From Bradyrhizobium sp. SZCCT0153 (GTDB lineage Bacteria > Pseudomonadota > Alphaproteobacteria > Rhizobiales > Xanthobacteraceae), in contig NZ_JAFCKS010000001.1 of assembly GCF_018129995.1 (NCBI RefSeq), forward strand, positions 469,001 to 533,000: DNA of 64,000 nt, given 5' to 3'. A program made the position numbers and the translations under genes. Under the pieces are notes generated by a model. It did not search any database, was not told the origin of the DNA, and saw only the letters and a program-made list of their open reading frames with translations. Positions 45,150 to 56,820 of the stretch are shown here, one piece after another (position 1 is the stretch's first letter; every line of letters begins with the position of its first letter).

Positions 45150-46453
45150 AGACGGAATTCTCTCTCGCTCAGCTCGCCGATCCCGATATTGCGGAGGCCG
45201 ACAAGATCCTGCGCGCCTGCGTGCATTGCGGCTTCTGCACGGCTACCTGTCCGACCTATGTGCTGCTTGGCGACGAGCTCGATAGCCCGCGCGGCCGCAT
45301 CTATCTGATCAGGGAGATGCTGGAGAAGGACCAGGCCCCGACGGCCGAGGTGGTCAAGCATGTCGACCGCTGCCTGTCGTGCCTGGCCTGCATGACGACC
45401 TGCCCCTCCGGGGTGAACTACATGCACCTCGTCGACCAGGCCCGGGTCAGGATCGAGCAGCGCTATCAGCGGCCGCTGACCGAGCGGCTGCTGCGCCGGG
45501 TGCTGGCCTTCGTCCTGCCGGATCCGCGGCGTTTCCGGGCCAGCATGTGGCTGGCGCGGCTGGCCCGCCCGCTCGCCCTGTTCCTGCCGACGCCCCGTCC
45601 CTCCGCCACGCCCGGCCTGATCCAGCGTCTCAAGGCGATGCTGGCGCTGGCGCCGGACCGGCTGCCGTCGCCGGGCCCCGCCGCCGGCAGTGTATTCGCA
45701 GCACTCGGCAAGAAGCGCGGCCGGGTCGCGCTGCTCCAGGGCTGCGCCCAGCAGGTGCTGGCGCCGCGCATCAACCAGGCCGCCATCAGTCTCCTCACGC
45801 GCCACGGCATCGAAGTCGTCCTGGTCAGGGACGAGCAGTGCTGCGGCGCGCTGACCCATCACCTCGGCAACGACCACGATGCGCTGGCGCGGGCTCGCGC
45901 CAATGTCACGGCGTGGCGGAAGGAAGCGGCAGGCGAGGGGCTCGACGCCATCCTGGTGACGGCGTCCGGCTGCGGCACCGTGATCAAGGACTACGGCTAC
46001 CTGCTGCGCGAGGATCAAGTCTTCGCGGCCGATGCCGCGAAGGTGTCTGCGCTTGCCAAGGACATCACCGAATACGTCGCCGGTCTCGGATTGGAGCCGG
46101 TCGCACGACAAGACAACATCGTCGTCGCCTATCACTCCGCGTGTTCGTTGCAGCATGGCCAGAAAATCACGGGCCTTCCGAAAGAATTGCTTTCCAAGAA
46201 TGGATTCGTGGTGAAAGATGTGCCGGAGAGCCATTTGTGTTGCGGTTCGGCGGGGACCTACAACATTCTCCAGCCCGAGCTTGCGGGCCGGTTGCGCGAT
46301 CGCAAGGTCGCCAACATCGCGAGCGTCAAGCCGGACATGATTGCCGCTGGCAATATCGGATGCATGGTGCAGATTGCCAGTGGCACGTCAGTTCCGGTCG
46401 TACACACGATTGAGCTCCTCGATTGGGCTACGGGCGGGTCGCGACCGGCGTAA
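45146..46453 (+). CDS. glcF: Glycolate oxidase iron-sulfur subunit GlcF
   Basis: This 435-residue protein has two 4Fe-4S ferredoxin motifs (CVHCGFCTATCP and CLSCLACMTTCP) and two CCG domains (EQCCGALTHH and HLCCGSAGTYN), the standard GlcF layout. It moves electrons from GlcD/E to the quinone pool. Its ATG overlaps the glcE stop (ATGA), implying coupled translation. Last gene of the operon. Confidence 0.96.
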   Translation: MKTEFSLAQLADPDIAEADKILRACVHCGFCTATCPTYVLLGDELDSPRGRIYLIREMLEKDQAPTAEVVKHVDRCLSCLACMTTCPSGVNYMHLVDQARVRIEQRYQRPLTERLLRRVLAFVLPDPRRFRASMWLARLARPLALFLPTPRPSATPGLIQRLKAMLALAPDRLPSPGPAAGSVFAALGKKRGRVALLQGCAQQVLAPRINQAAISLLTRHGIEVVLVRDEQCCGALTHHLGNDHDALARARANVTAWRKEAAGEGLDAILVTASGCGTVIKDYGYLLREDQVFAADAAKVSALAKDITEYVAGLGLEPVARQDNIVVAYHSACSLQHGQKITGLPKELLSKNGFVVKDVPESHLCCGSAGTYNILQPELAGRLRDRKVANIASVKPDMIAAGNIGCMVQIASGTSVPVVHTIELLDWATGGSRPA

Positions 46454-46544
46454 GGCTGAGCTTTTGAAGGCTGAGCTTTCGTCCGGAGATGGCGGCGGAA
46501 AGACGCCCAATCGACCATGGTTCGGCGGCAACAGGAGGACCACG

Positions 46545-46931
46545 ATGGCAAAAGCGAAGAAGAAAAAAAGCAAGAAGGCCAAAAAGGCCAAGAAGGTTGT
46601 AGCGGCGAAGAAGACCGCGAAGAAGACCGCGAAGAAGGCAGCCAAGAAGTCCGCGAAGAAGTCTGCCAAGAAAGCTGCCAAGAAAGCTGCAAAGAAATCC
46701 GCGAAGAAGGCCGCGCCGAAGAAGGCCGCCAAGAAGTCGGCCAAGAAGGCTGCCCCTAAGAAGGCCGCCAAGAAGGCTGCGAAGAAAGCGGCTGCGAAGA
46801 AGGCGAAGGCAGCTTCCGCGCCGAAGCCGTCAGCGCCGGTGGCAGCTCCGGCTCCCGAGCCTGCCGCCGAGACGAGCTGGGCGATGCCTTCGTCTTCTGC
46901 GGAACCGACGCCGGCCGAGGGGCAAGGTTAG
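46545..46931 (+). CDS. Lys/Ala-rich histone H1-like protein
   Basis: This 128-residue protein is made of AAKK/SAKK/APKK repeats from residue 4 to about 90, with a Pro/Ala tail (SAPKPSAPVAAPAPEPAAE). It resembles bacterial histone-H1-like and HupS-type C-terminal tails that bind DNA through lysines. An AGGAGG ribosome-binding site five bases before the ATG makes the start certain. No globular DNA-binding domain is present. Probably a nucleoid protein; strong terminator downstream. Confidence 0.88.
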   Translation: MAKAKKKKSKKAKKAKKVVAAKKTAKKTAKKAAKKSAKKSAKKAAKKAAKKSAKKAAPKKAAKKSAKKAAPKKAAKKAAKKAAAKKAKAASAPKPSAPVAAPAPEPAAETSWAMPSSSAEPTPAEGQG

Positions 46932-46983
46932 GCTCAAAGCCAGGCCAAAGGCCGGCACGAATTCAACGGCCATGATCGACAAC

Positions 46984-47017
46984 AAAAGGGCCGCGGCGGC
47001 GACGCTGCGGCCCTTTT
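46984..47017 (+). terminator. Rho-independent terminator after the H1-like gene
   Basis: A perfect 11-bp stem (AAAAGGGCCGC at 46984-46994 and GCGGCCCTTTT at 47007-47017) ends in T residues. From here to 47335 I see no gene; this stretch probably holds the porin promoter and a long leader. Confidence 0.85.
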
Positions 47018-47335
47018 GCATGGCGGCTACGCCGTCATCCACGGCGCCAGCCTTGATTCGTGGCGCGCGGAACACGGTACCGCCTGTCACCGTACTAACC
47101 CGGTCTCCGAGTGCCCTTCAGGATGCAGAAAATGTGATCGAGAAGCCACACAGGCTGACAACCTTTCTTGAAATCGCCATAACGCCTAAAAAGTCGGCAG
47201 ATGCCCGTGTTTTTTGCTTCACGGTTTGCATCCCTCAATACAGATTGTCGCAGTAACGCAATTTTGCAGACAGGTCGTACGCCCCGGGGGGCTTCCGGGA
47301 TACCGACTGGGTAAGAACTGGTGATGGGGATCGAA

Positions 47336-48346
47336 ATGAAAAAAGTGGCTTTGTTGGCAACGGCGCTGGCAATGGTGACGGGTTCGGCTTTCGCGGCAGA
47401 CATGCCTGTGAAGGCAATGAAGGCTCCGCCGCCGCCCGCCTTCGACCCCTGGGATGTCGCCTTCGGCGGCGCCATCATGAGCGACTACGTCTTCCGCGGT
47501 ATCACCCAGTCGAACCACAAGCCGTCGGTCGCGGCCTATTTCGAGCCGCGCTATAACGTCACCAAGGACCTCCAGCTCTACATCGGCGTGTCCGGTGAGA
47601 GCATCTCCTTCCCGAACCGCGCCGCCGGCGAAATCGACATCTACGGCGGTATCCGCCCGACCTTCGGCGCTTTCGCGTTCGACATCGGTGTCTGGGGCTA
47701 CCTGTATCCGGGCGGCACCTGCTACTTCGGCGGCACCGGCATCGACAACGCCGGCAACTTCCAGGGCGCTGACTGCGCCGAGAAGGCCTTGCTGAACACC
47801 AACGTGATCAAGAAGGACCTGAGCTTCTTCGAAGTCTACGGCAAGGGCACCTACACGGTGAACGACAACTGGTCGTTCGGCTTCACCGAATACTACACCC
47901 CGAGCTATCTGAACTCGGGTGCCTGGGGCAACTACGCTTCGGTCGTCGGCAAGTACATCGCGCCCCCCACGATCTTCGGTGCGAGCGGCGTCGGCATGTA
48001 TGTGTCGGGTGAGTTCGGCCGTCAGTGGCTCGGCACCTCCGACAGCTTCTACGGCGTCCCGGCGTTCCCGAACGGCATCAAGTACGCCGACTACAACACC
48101 TGGAACATCGGCATCGGCTTCACCTACAAGGTTGCCACGCTGGACCTGCGCTACTCCGACACCGACCTTTCCAAGGGTGATTGCAACGCCTTCACCAGCG
48201 ACTTCTCGGCTCGCGGCAACCTGACCGCTTCGACCGGCACCTACCTGACGCCGATCAATCCGTCCGGCGTCGGCTCCAACTGGTGCGGTGCCACCGGTAT
48301 CGCCAAGCTGTCGTTCGACCTGACGGCGATGAGCAACCTGAAGTAA
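47336..48346 (+). CDS. TorF family putative porin
   Basis: This 336-residue outer-membrane beta-barrel protein has a signal peptide (MKKVALLATALAMVTGSAFAA), then DVAFGGAIMSDYVFRGITQSN, the hallmark of TorF porins, and alternating aromatic strands to the end. Four Cys (GTCYFGG, GADCAEK, GDCNAF, NWCGAT) may form external disulfides. A single gene with a terminator at 48372-48399 and a leader of up to about 300 bp. Confidence 0.93.
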   Translation: MKKVALLATALAMVTGSAFAADMPVKAMKAPPPPAFDPWDVAFGGAIMSDYVFRGITQSNHKPSVAAYFEPRYNVTKDLQLYIGVSGESISFPNRAAGEIDIYGGIRPTFGAFAFDIGVWGYLYPGGTCYFGGTGIDNAGNFQGADCAEKALLNTNVIKKDLSFFEVYGKGTYTVNDNWSFGFTEYYTPSYLNSGAWGNYASVVGKYIAPPTIFGASGVGMYVSGEFGRQWLGTSDSFYGVPAFPNGIKYADYNTWNIGIGFTYKVATLDLRYSDTDLSKGDCNAFTSDFSARGNLTASTGTYLTPINPSGVGSNWCGATGIAKLSFDLTAMSNLK

Positions 48347-48371
48347 GCTTCTTTCCGAAGCGATTTGATGA

Positions 48372-48399
48372 GGGCGGCAGGTCAACCTGCCGCCCTTTT
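48372..48399 (+). terminator. Rho-independent terminator of the porin gene
   Basis: GGGCGGCAGGT (48372-48382) and ACCTGCCGCCC (48385-48395) form a perfect inverted repeat followed by TTTT. The nominal 2-nt loop would open to about 6 nt. It lies 26 bp after the stop. Confidence 0.85.
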
Positions 48400-48427
48400 G
48401 CTTTGGGGTGCAGCGGTGCTCGGCCTG

Positions 48428-48541
48428 CATGGTTCGAGACGCCTGCCTTCGGCGGGTTCCTCACCATGAGGGACTCGGATTTCGCAGCAAGGACAGATCT
48501 CATCCAGAGGAGCCCGCCGAAGGCGGGCGTCTCGAAGGATG
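48428..48541. repeat. Palindromic intergenic repeat, family A, copy 2
   Basis: Terminal inverted repeats of 29 bp (48428-48456 and 48513-48541, about 26 of 29 matching) contain TTCGAGACGCC and CTTCGGCGGG. The middle has the CTCACCATGAGG and CTCATCCAGAGGAG words seen in copy 1 (5447-5548). It lies between the porin terminator and the end of the convergent ABC transporter gene. Confidence 0.75.
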
Positions 48542-48571
48542 GGCCGCGACCTCCGCGCCGCCGCTCGCGCC

Positions 48572-50335
48572 TCAGCGCGCCACGCTCGGCTCCTTCTCGG
48601 CCGGCGCGCTGCCGTCACCGAGAATGTGGATCGCGCCGCTCTTCACCATCGTTACCTTGCGGCTGTGGAAGGCGTCGAGCGTCGAGCGGTGGCCGATCGA
48701 GACGATGGTGGCCTGCGGCAGCTTCTCCGCCAGCAGCCGGTACAGCCGGGCCTCGGAGGGCTCGTCCAGAGACGCTGTGGCCTCGTCCAGGAACAGATAG
48801 TCGGGCGCATGCAGCAGCGCGCGGGCGAGCCCGAGGCGCTGCTGCTCGCCGAGCGACAGCATCCGGTTCCAGTGACCGTCCTCCTCGAGTCGTTCGGCAA
48901 GGTCGGGCAGCCCGACCGCGATCAGCGCATCCCGGATCCTGGCGGCCTCGAATGCGCCAGGAGCGGCGGGATAAACCACGGCATCACGCAATATGCCGAC
49001 CGGGAAGTAGGGACGCTGCGGCAGCATCATCAGCTTCGCCTTCTCGGGAATGACGATGGTGCCGGTGCCGAACGGCCAGATGCCGGCGATGGCGCGAAAC
49101 AGTGTCGACTTGCCGGAGCCCGACGGCCCGGTCACCAGCACCCGCTCCGGGGCCTGGACGGTGAACGCGTCGGCGGCGACCAGCGGGGTGCCGTTGGGCA
49201 GGTTCACACAGAGCTGATCGAGCCCGATAGTGCGGCCGCCGTCAGCGGCCTCGAGGGTGATGGCCGGCTCATGCGCCGGCAGGTGCGCGGCCGAATCGAC
49301 CGACATCTCGAAGCCGTCGAGACGCGCGACGATCGAGCGCCATTCCGCCAGCGACCGGTAGGCCGTGACGAAAAACGAGAGCGCGCCCTGCACGCTGGAG
49401 AAGGCGGATGCGGTCTGCATCATGTCGCCGAGCTGGATTTTCTTGGCGAAGAACGCCGGCGCGACCAGCACGTAGGGGAAGATCACGGCGGCCTGTTGAT
49501 AGCTCGCCGTGAACGCTGTGAGGCGCTTGGTCCGGCTCATGATGGCGTACCAATTGCCGATCACGAAGCCGAAGCGATCGAGCAGGCGCGAGCGTTCGGC
49601 GCCTTCGCCCTTGAGCAACGCGATCTGCTCGGAGTTCTCGCGCACGCGAACGAGGTTGAAGCGGAAGTCGGCCTCATAGCGCTGCTGCTCGAAATTGAGG
49701 TTGACCAGCGGGGCGCCGATCCAGTGCGTCAGCGCGGTGCCGAAGATTGCGTAGATCAGCGCGCCCCAGCACAGATAGCCGGGAATCATCAGATCGCGGC
49801 CGAACAGGTGCAGCGGTGCGGCGTTGGACAGGCCCCAGAGGATGATGACGAAGGAGAACAGCGTCACGATCGACGAGAGCAGGCCGAGCCCGATCGTCAG
49901 GGTCTGCTCGACGAAGTTCTTGACGTCCTCGGTGATACGCTGGTCGGGGTTGTCGGCCGCATCGCCCTTGAGCTGCATGCGGTAATGCGTAGCGTCTTGC
50001 AGCCATTCGCCCAGATAGTGCCGGGTCAGCCACTGCCTCCAGCGGATCTGAAGCCATTGGTTCAGGTAGAGCTTGTAGACGGCCAGCGCGATAAAGGTGA
50101 AGGCGAGGCCGACGAAGATCCAGATCTGTGTGACGAAGGCATCCCAGTCGCTGCTCTGGAGCGCAGTGTAGAACCGGTTCTGCCACTGGTTCACCAGCAC
50201 GTCGATCGCGACCAGCGCCAGCTCCATTGCGATGACGGCGGCGAGCAGGCCGCGCCCGGCCCATTTGTCTTCCGACCGGAAATAGGGAGCGGCGATTCGC
50301 CAGACGATCGCGAGGGTGGCGATGATGTTCTTCAC
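48572..50335 (-). CDS. SbmA/BacA-type ABC transporter, fused permease-ATPase
   Basis: An N-terminal membrane domain of the SbmA/BacA/ABC_membrane_2 type (about residues 20-320) in this 587-residue protein includes WQNRFYTALQSSDW and NPDQRITEDVKNF. It is fused to an ATPase with Walker A GPSGSGKST (K409), signature LSLGEQQRLGLAR (about 495) and Walker B YLFLDEATASLDE. Characterised relatives import peptides, bleomycin or B12; BclA of Bradyrhizobium has this architecture and matters for bacteroids exposed to NCR peptides. The GTG at 50335 with AGGAG upstream is the chosen start. Exact substrate unknown. Confidence 0.9.
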   Translation of the reverse strand: MKNIIATLAIVWRIAAPYFRSEDKWAGRGLLAAVIAMELALVAIDVLVNQWQNRFYTALQSSDWDAFVTQIWIFVGLAFTFIALAVYKLYLNQWLQIRWRQWLTRHYLGEWLQDATHYRMQLKGDAADNPDQRITEDVKNFVEQTLTIGLGLLSSIVTLFSFVIILWGLSNAAPLHLFGRDLMIPGYLCWGALIYAIFGTALTHWIGAPLVNLNFEQQRYEADFRFNLVRVRENSEQIALLKGEGAERSRLLDRFGFVIGNWYAIMSRTKRLTAFTASYQQAAVIFPYVLVAPAFFAKKIQLGDMMQTASAFSSVQGALSFFVTAYRSLAEWRSIVARLDGFEMSVDSAAHLPAHEPAITLEAADGGRTIGLDQLCVNLPNGTPLVAADAFTVQAPERVLVTGPSGSGKSTLFRAIAGIWPFGTGTIVIPEKAKLMMLPQRPYFPVGILRDAVVYPAAPGAFEAARIRDALIAVGLPDLAERLEEDGHWNRMLSLGEQQRLGLARALLHAPDYLFLDEATASLDEPSEARLYRLLAEKLPQATIVSIGHRSTLDAFHSRKVTMVKSGAIHILGDGSAPAEKEPSVAR

Positions 50336-50423
50336 AGAGCTGAATCTCCTGCGGGGATGTGCACAAATGCCCGGAGCCAAATGGTTGAGGCAATGGCTGA
50401 AATCGGCGCGCTTAGACTAAAGT

Positions 50424-50443
50424 CGCAAATTCTGCAATTTGCG
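50424..50443. promoter_or_regulatory. Perfect inverted repeat between the ABC transporter and lldP
   Basis: CGCAAATT-CTGC-AATTTGCG (arms 50424-50431 and 50436-50443) is a perfect 8-bp dyad in the 311-bp divergent gap 50336-50646. This is the size of a MarR- or GntR-type operator. No regulator gene is adjacent. The rest of the gap shows no gene. Confidence 0.4.
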
Positions 50444-50646
50444 TTGGCTTGTCGCAGCTTGCAACCCTAGCATGGGCTTCGAGGGCGCGGGGTGGGGGCC
50501 TCCGGGATTTCGCGAGCTTGTGAGCGGACGGGAACCGCTGCAGTCGCGAGGAATTCGCGTTCGGCTCGGGGGTTATCCTTCTGCGTCAAGCAGGATCGGC
50601 TGTCCACGCGGGCCGCCTGCCTTACATATGCGTGGGGAGGAAGACC

Positions 50647-52311
<1,665 letters not shown>

Positions 52312-52340
52312 CAGGCCGCGTCCCGGCTTCGATGCAAATC

Positions 52341-52373
52341 AAATCCCCGCGGGTTGTCCTCGCGGGGATTTTT
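52341..52373 (+). terminator. Rho-independent terminator of lldP
   Basis: An 11-bp stem AAATCCCCGCG (52341-52351) with CGCGGGGATTT (52361-52371) is followed by more T residues, 30 bp after the stop. Confidence 0.85.
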
Positions 52374-52453
52374 GCGTTCGAGGCCGGCGAACCTTCTCAA
52401 CGGCGCCGCCGTCTTATAGAAGGTGCGGCAAATCGGGTCGGTCGAGAGGTCTC

Positions 52454-52852
52454 ATGGTTTCGCTCAAGCGATTGGTGTGTGCAGCGGTTGCAATGCTCGC
52501 GATGTCCACGCTCGCGCGTGCGGAGGACGGTTTTCCGTTCGGCACCGAGATGACGCTGGAGGCGCTGCCGCAGCCGGGCTCGAAGCGGATTCCGAACATC
52601 GAGATCGGCGACAACGGCGAAGTCGTGCTGGAGCTCTGGTGCAAGGGCGGCAAGGGCCAGTTCTCGGTCGCCGGCAACACCGTGATCTTCGTCCCCGGCC
52701 AGATCCAGGACCGCGCCTGCCCGTCGGCAAGGGCGCAGGCCGACGACGATCTCGTCGCAGCCCTCGGCAGCGTCGAGACCTGGAAGCGTCAGGGCGACGT
52801 GCTCACGCTTCTCGGCCCCAAGCCGCTGCGCTTTCGCGTCAACGGAAATTAA
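52454..52852 (+). CDS. Secreted META-domain-like protein
   Basis: This 132-residue protein has a signal peptide (cleavage near ARAED) and a mature part resembling META/HslJ domains: WCKGGKGQFSVAGNTVIF, then ACPSARAQADDDLVAALGSVETWKRQGDVLTLLG. Two Cys may pair. Probably periplasmic; function unknown. It starts with ATG at 52454 and lies between lldP and a convergent secreted-protein gene. Confidence 0.8.
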   Translation: MVSLKRLVCAAVAMLAMSTLARAEDGFPFGTEMTLEALPQPGSKRIPNIEIGDNGEVVLELWCKGGKGQFSVAGNTVIFVPGQIQDRACPSARAQADDDLVAALGSVETWKRQGDVLTLLGPKPLRFRVNGN

Positions 52853-52991
52853 TCTAGGTCTCGCTCTCGTGTCCCGGACAAGGCGCAGCGCGAGAGCGAT
52901 GCGCCGCAGAGCCGGGACCCGGTTGTCTATCCTCGATCTCGCGTGCGGCTTCTGGGCCCGGCTCGCAGCGCTTCGTCCGGGGCACGAGAGC

Positions 52992-54203
52992 CTATTTCCA
53001 CACCGACTTGTCGGCGTCCCAGCGCTGGCCCTTCAGCTCCTTGGCGAGCGCTTCGACCGAGCCGTTGTCGTCGGGCTGATCGGCTTCCTCGTCGGCGGTC
53101 GCATCGTCCGACAGATTGAGCTTGGCGCCGCTGCTCTCGTCGGCGGTCGTGGTCGAGGGGCTGCCGATCCAGAGCATGAGCTTGTCGGTCGTGCCGGGCT
53201 TGTCGGGCGAGACCAGGCCGGCAACCTCGATCGTGTCGGTGAGCTCGAGTGCCGGGAAATCCTGGTTCGGCCGCTTGAAGACCAGCTTGAGCCTGCCCGT
53301 GGCCGGGTTGAAGCCTTGCGAGACCGGCTTTGCCGCGAGCGTCCTGCTCAGCACGCCGGCGACGGCGGATGCGAGCTTGTCGCGGTTGATCCTTTCGCCG
53401 TCGCGCCAGTCGGCGGCGGGAATGCGGATGGTGCGGTCCATCTCGGTCATGCCCGCGGTCCAGCCCGCGGCGGTGACGCCGGGCATCGCCTTGAATTTTG
53501 CCAGCAGCGCTGCCGCGCGCTCCGGATCGACCGAGATGTTGATGGTCTGCTCGCCGGCGCGCAGCGCATCGCAGCCCACGGTCAGGCTCGCCAGCGTCAC
53601 CTCGACCTCCTGGCCCTTCAGGCTCTTCAGGAACTCGTTCGCGGCCTCCAGCTTGACCTTGACCGCGATCGCTTCGGGCGAGACGTCGGTGAAGTCCTTT
53701 GGCTGCGGCGTGATGCCGTCGTCGGAGGTCTGGTTGTCCAGAAACTCTTTTTCACTGAGGTCCGAATTGTCGGGCGAGGTGACCTCGGTCACGGCCTGGC
53801 CGATCGCGATCTGGCCGCGGAATTCGAACGAGTCCCCGGCCTGTTTGCGCAGCAGCTTGACGGTGACGGGCGCCTTCTCGCCGAGGCTCTGCGTCGTGCC
53901 GGTCAGGTTCTGGCCCGAGACCTGGAGATTGACGACGAAGCGGTCCTTGCGATCGGAATTCTTCGCGACGGGATAGCAGACGTCGAGCACGGCTGCGGTG
54001 ACCGTCTTGCCCTGCCGCGTCTCCTTCAGGATCACGTCGGCGTTGCCGTCCATCAGCCCGTCGATCGAGGTGAAATAGCGCGTCTCGGTTCCGCCCGGGG
54101 CCGTGGCCTTCGGCGACAGCTTCATCTGGGCGGATGCGACCTCGGGCGAAATCGCAAGCAGGGCCGCCAGAAGGGCGGTGGAGCAGACCAGAAGCGCGCG
54201 CAT
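52992..54203 (-). CDS. Secreted protein of unknown function, 403 aa
   Basis: A signal peptide (MRALLVCSTALLAALLAISPEVASAQ) leads an exported protein with no domain I recognise. The body mixes beta-rich stretches with charged linkers and ends with an Asp/Glu-rich segment before LKGQRWDADKSVWK. Two Cys (DVCYPV, VGCDAL) may pair. The ATG at 54203 follows GGGGATT; the frame is open to 54275 but a palindromic repeat lies there. Single gene. Confidence 0.82.
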   Translation of the reverse strand: MRALLVCSTALLAALLAISPEVASAQMKLSPKATAPGGTETRYFTSIDGLMDGNADVILKETRQGKTVTAAVLDVCYPVAKNSDRKDRFVVNLQVSGQNLTGTTQSLGEKAPVTVKLLRKQAGDSFEFRGQIAIGQAVTEVTSPDNSDLSEKEFLDNQTSDDGITPQPKDFTDVSPEAIAVKVKLEAANEFLKSLKGQEVEVTLASLTVGCDALRAGEQTINISVDPERAAALLAKFKAMPGVTAAGWTAGMTEMDRTIRIPAADWRDGERINRDKLASAVAGVLSRTLAAKPVSQGFNPATGRLKLVFKRPNQDFPALELTDTIEVAGLVSPDKPGTTDKLMLWIGSPSTTTADESSGAKLNLSDDATADEEADQPDDNGSVEALAKELKGQRWDADKSVWK

Positions 54204-54226
54204 CGACGAAATCCCCGGGGAAGGGA

Positions 54227-54271
54227 GCATGATCCGGAAAAGTGTGAAGCGGTTTTCCGAACCGATCATGC
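54227..54271. repeat. Rhizobial palindromic element (family C)
   Basis: GCATGATCCGGAAAA (54227-54241) faces TTTTCCGAACCGATCATGC (54253-54271) in inverted order around GTGTGAAGCGG. This matches from memory a short palindrome scattered in rhizobial intergenic regions. It sits just upstream of the 403-aa gene. Confidence 0.7.
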
Positions 54272-54348
54272 TCAAAATTTAGAATCGGCGCGTCACCGTA
54301 GTGGGTTTTGGCCGCCGGTTGAATCGGAAAGCTCCTTCCATGATCGGT

Positions 54349-54378
54349 AAAAAAGAAGGCCGCCCGGAGGCGGCCTTC
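54349..54378 (-). terminator. Rho-independent terminator of groESL
   Basis: Stem GAAGGCCGCC (54355-54364) with GGCGGCCTTC (54369-54378), a 4-nt loop, and on the minus strand six T residues (54349-54354). It lies 28 bp past the groEL stop. Confidence 0.9.
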
Positions 54379-54405
54379 GCATGATTGTAATGGAAGGGAT
54401 GGGCC

Positions 54406-56172
<1,767 letters not shown>

Positions 56173-56207
56173 AGCGGCGCATTCAGCGGCGGTTCAGGCT
56201 GGCGGCC

Positions 56208-56504
56208 TTAGGCCAGGACACCCATGATGTCCGACTCCTTCATGATCAGGAGATCCTCGTTGTCGATCTTGACCTCGGTGCCCGACCACTTGCCGAACAG
56301 CACGCGGTCGCCGGCCTTCAGGTCGATCGGAATCAGCTTGCCGGCCTCGTCGCGGCCGCCGGGGCCGACGGCGACGACTTCGCCCTGGGACGGCTTTTCC
56401 TTGGCGGTGTCCGGAATGATAATGCCCCCCTTGGTCTTTTCCTCGGCGTCGATACGTTTGACCACGACACGGTCATGCAGCGGACGAAATTTGGATTTAG
56501 CCAT
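56208..56504 (-). CDS. groES: Co-chaperonin GroES
   Basis: This 98-residue co-chaperonin forms the lid of Gro[14 protein letters not shown], the mobile loop ([18 protein letters not shown]) and [12 protein letters not shown] are standard. First gene of the operon, with its promoter and CIRCE upstream. No anomalies seen. Confidence 0.98.
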   Translation of the reverse strand: MAKSKFRPLHDRVVVKRIDAEEKTKGGIIIPDTAKEKPSQGEVVAVGPGGRDEAGKLIPIDLKAGDRVLFGKWSGTEVKIDNEDLLIMKESDIMGVLA

Positions 56505-56597
56505 GACGTTTCCCTTTGGAGGCTCGCTTCGGAACTAGCGGAAGTGGGTGGGGCGGCGCTGTCCGTCCACCCTCTCCCCGAGGATCAAACGGCGCGC

Positions 56598-56664
56598 TTA
56601 GCAATCGGGCTTTCCGAGTGCTAATAGTGGGCTCGGAAATATGGCTTGGCCGCGATCCTGTCAA
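56598..56664 (-). promoter_or_regulatory. groESL promoter with CIRCE operator
   Basis: A CIRCE element, TTAGCAATC-N9-GAGTGCTAA (56598-56624), has one deviation from the consensus inverted repeat (A for C in the first arm). On the minus strand a TTGACA box (56659-56664) and TATTTC (56636-56641) are 17 bp apart, a good sigma-70-type promoter just before CIRCE. HrcA repression is expected. The 316-bp gap 56505-56820 otherwise shows no gene. Confidence 0.92.
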
Positions 56665-56820
56665 GCAAAGGTGGTTAAGCGATTGGTGAGGCGGATATAG
56701 GATGGTGGTATTGGAAACTTGTTCGGGGCGCCGGCGTATCAAAGGACGTCATTGCTCAGGCGGCGGTTTTGCGCTTGGCTGCGGAAGGGGTGCGGCCATG
56801 GTCTTGTTCGGGGGAATGCC

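Noticed and set aside
46545..46931. Possible CRISPR or satellite repeat because of the repeated DNA words
   Set aside because: The repeats encode an in-frame AAKK protein with a perfect ribosome-binding site and a terminator; spacing is not CRISPR-like.
48539..50470. Plus-strand open frame of 643 codons over the ABC transporter
   Set aside because: The ATPase and membrane motifs on the minus strand are clear, so this is a shadow.
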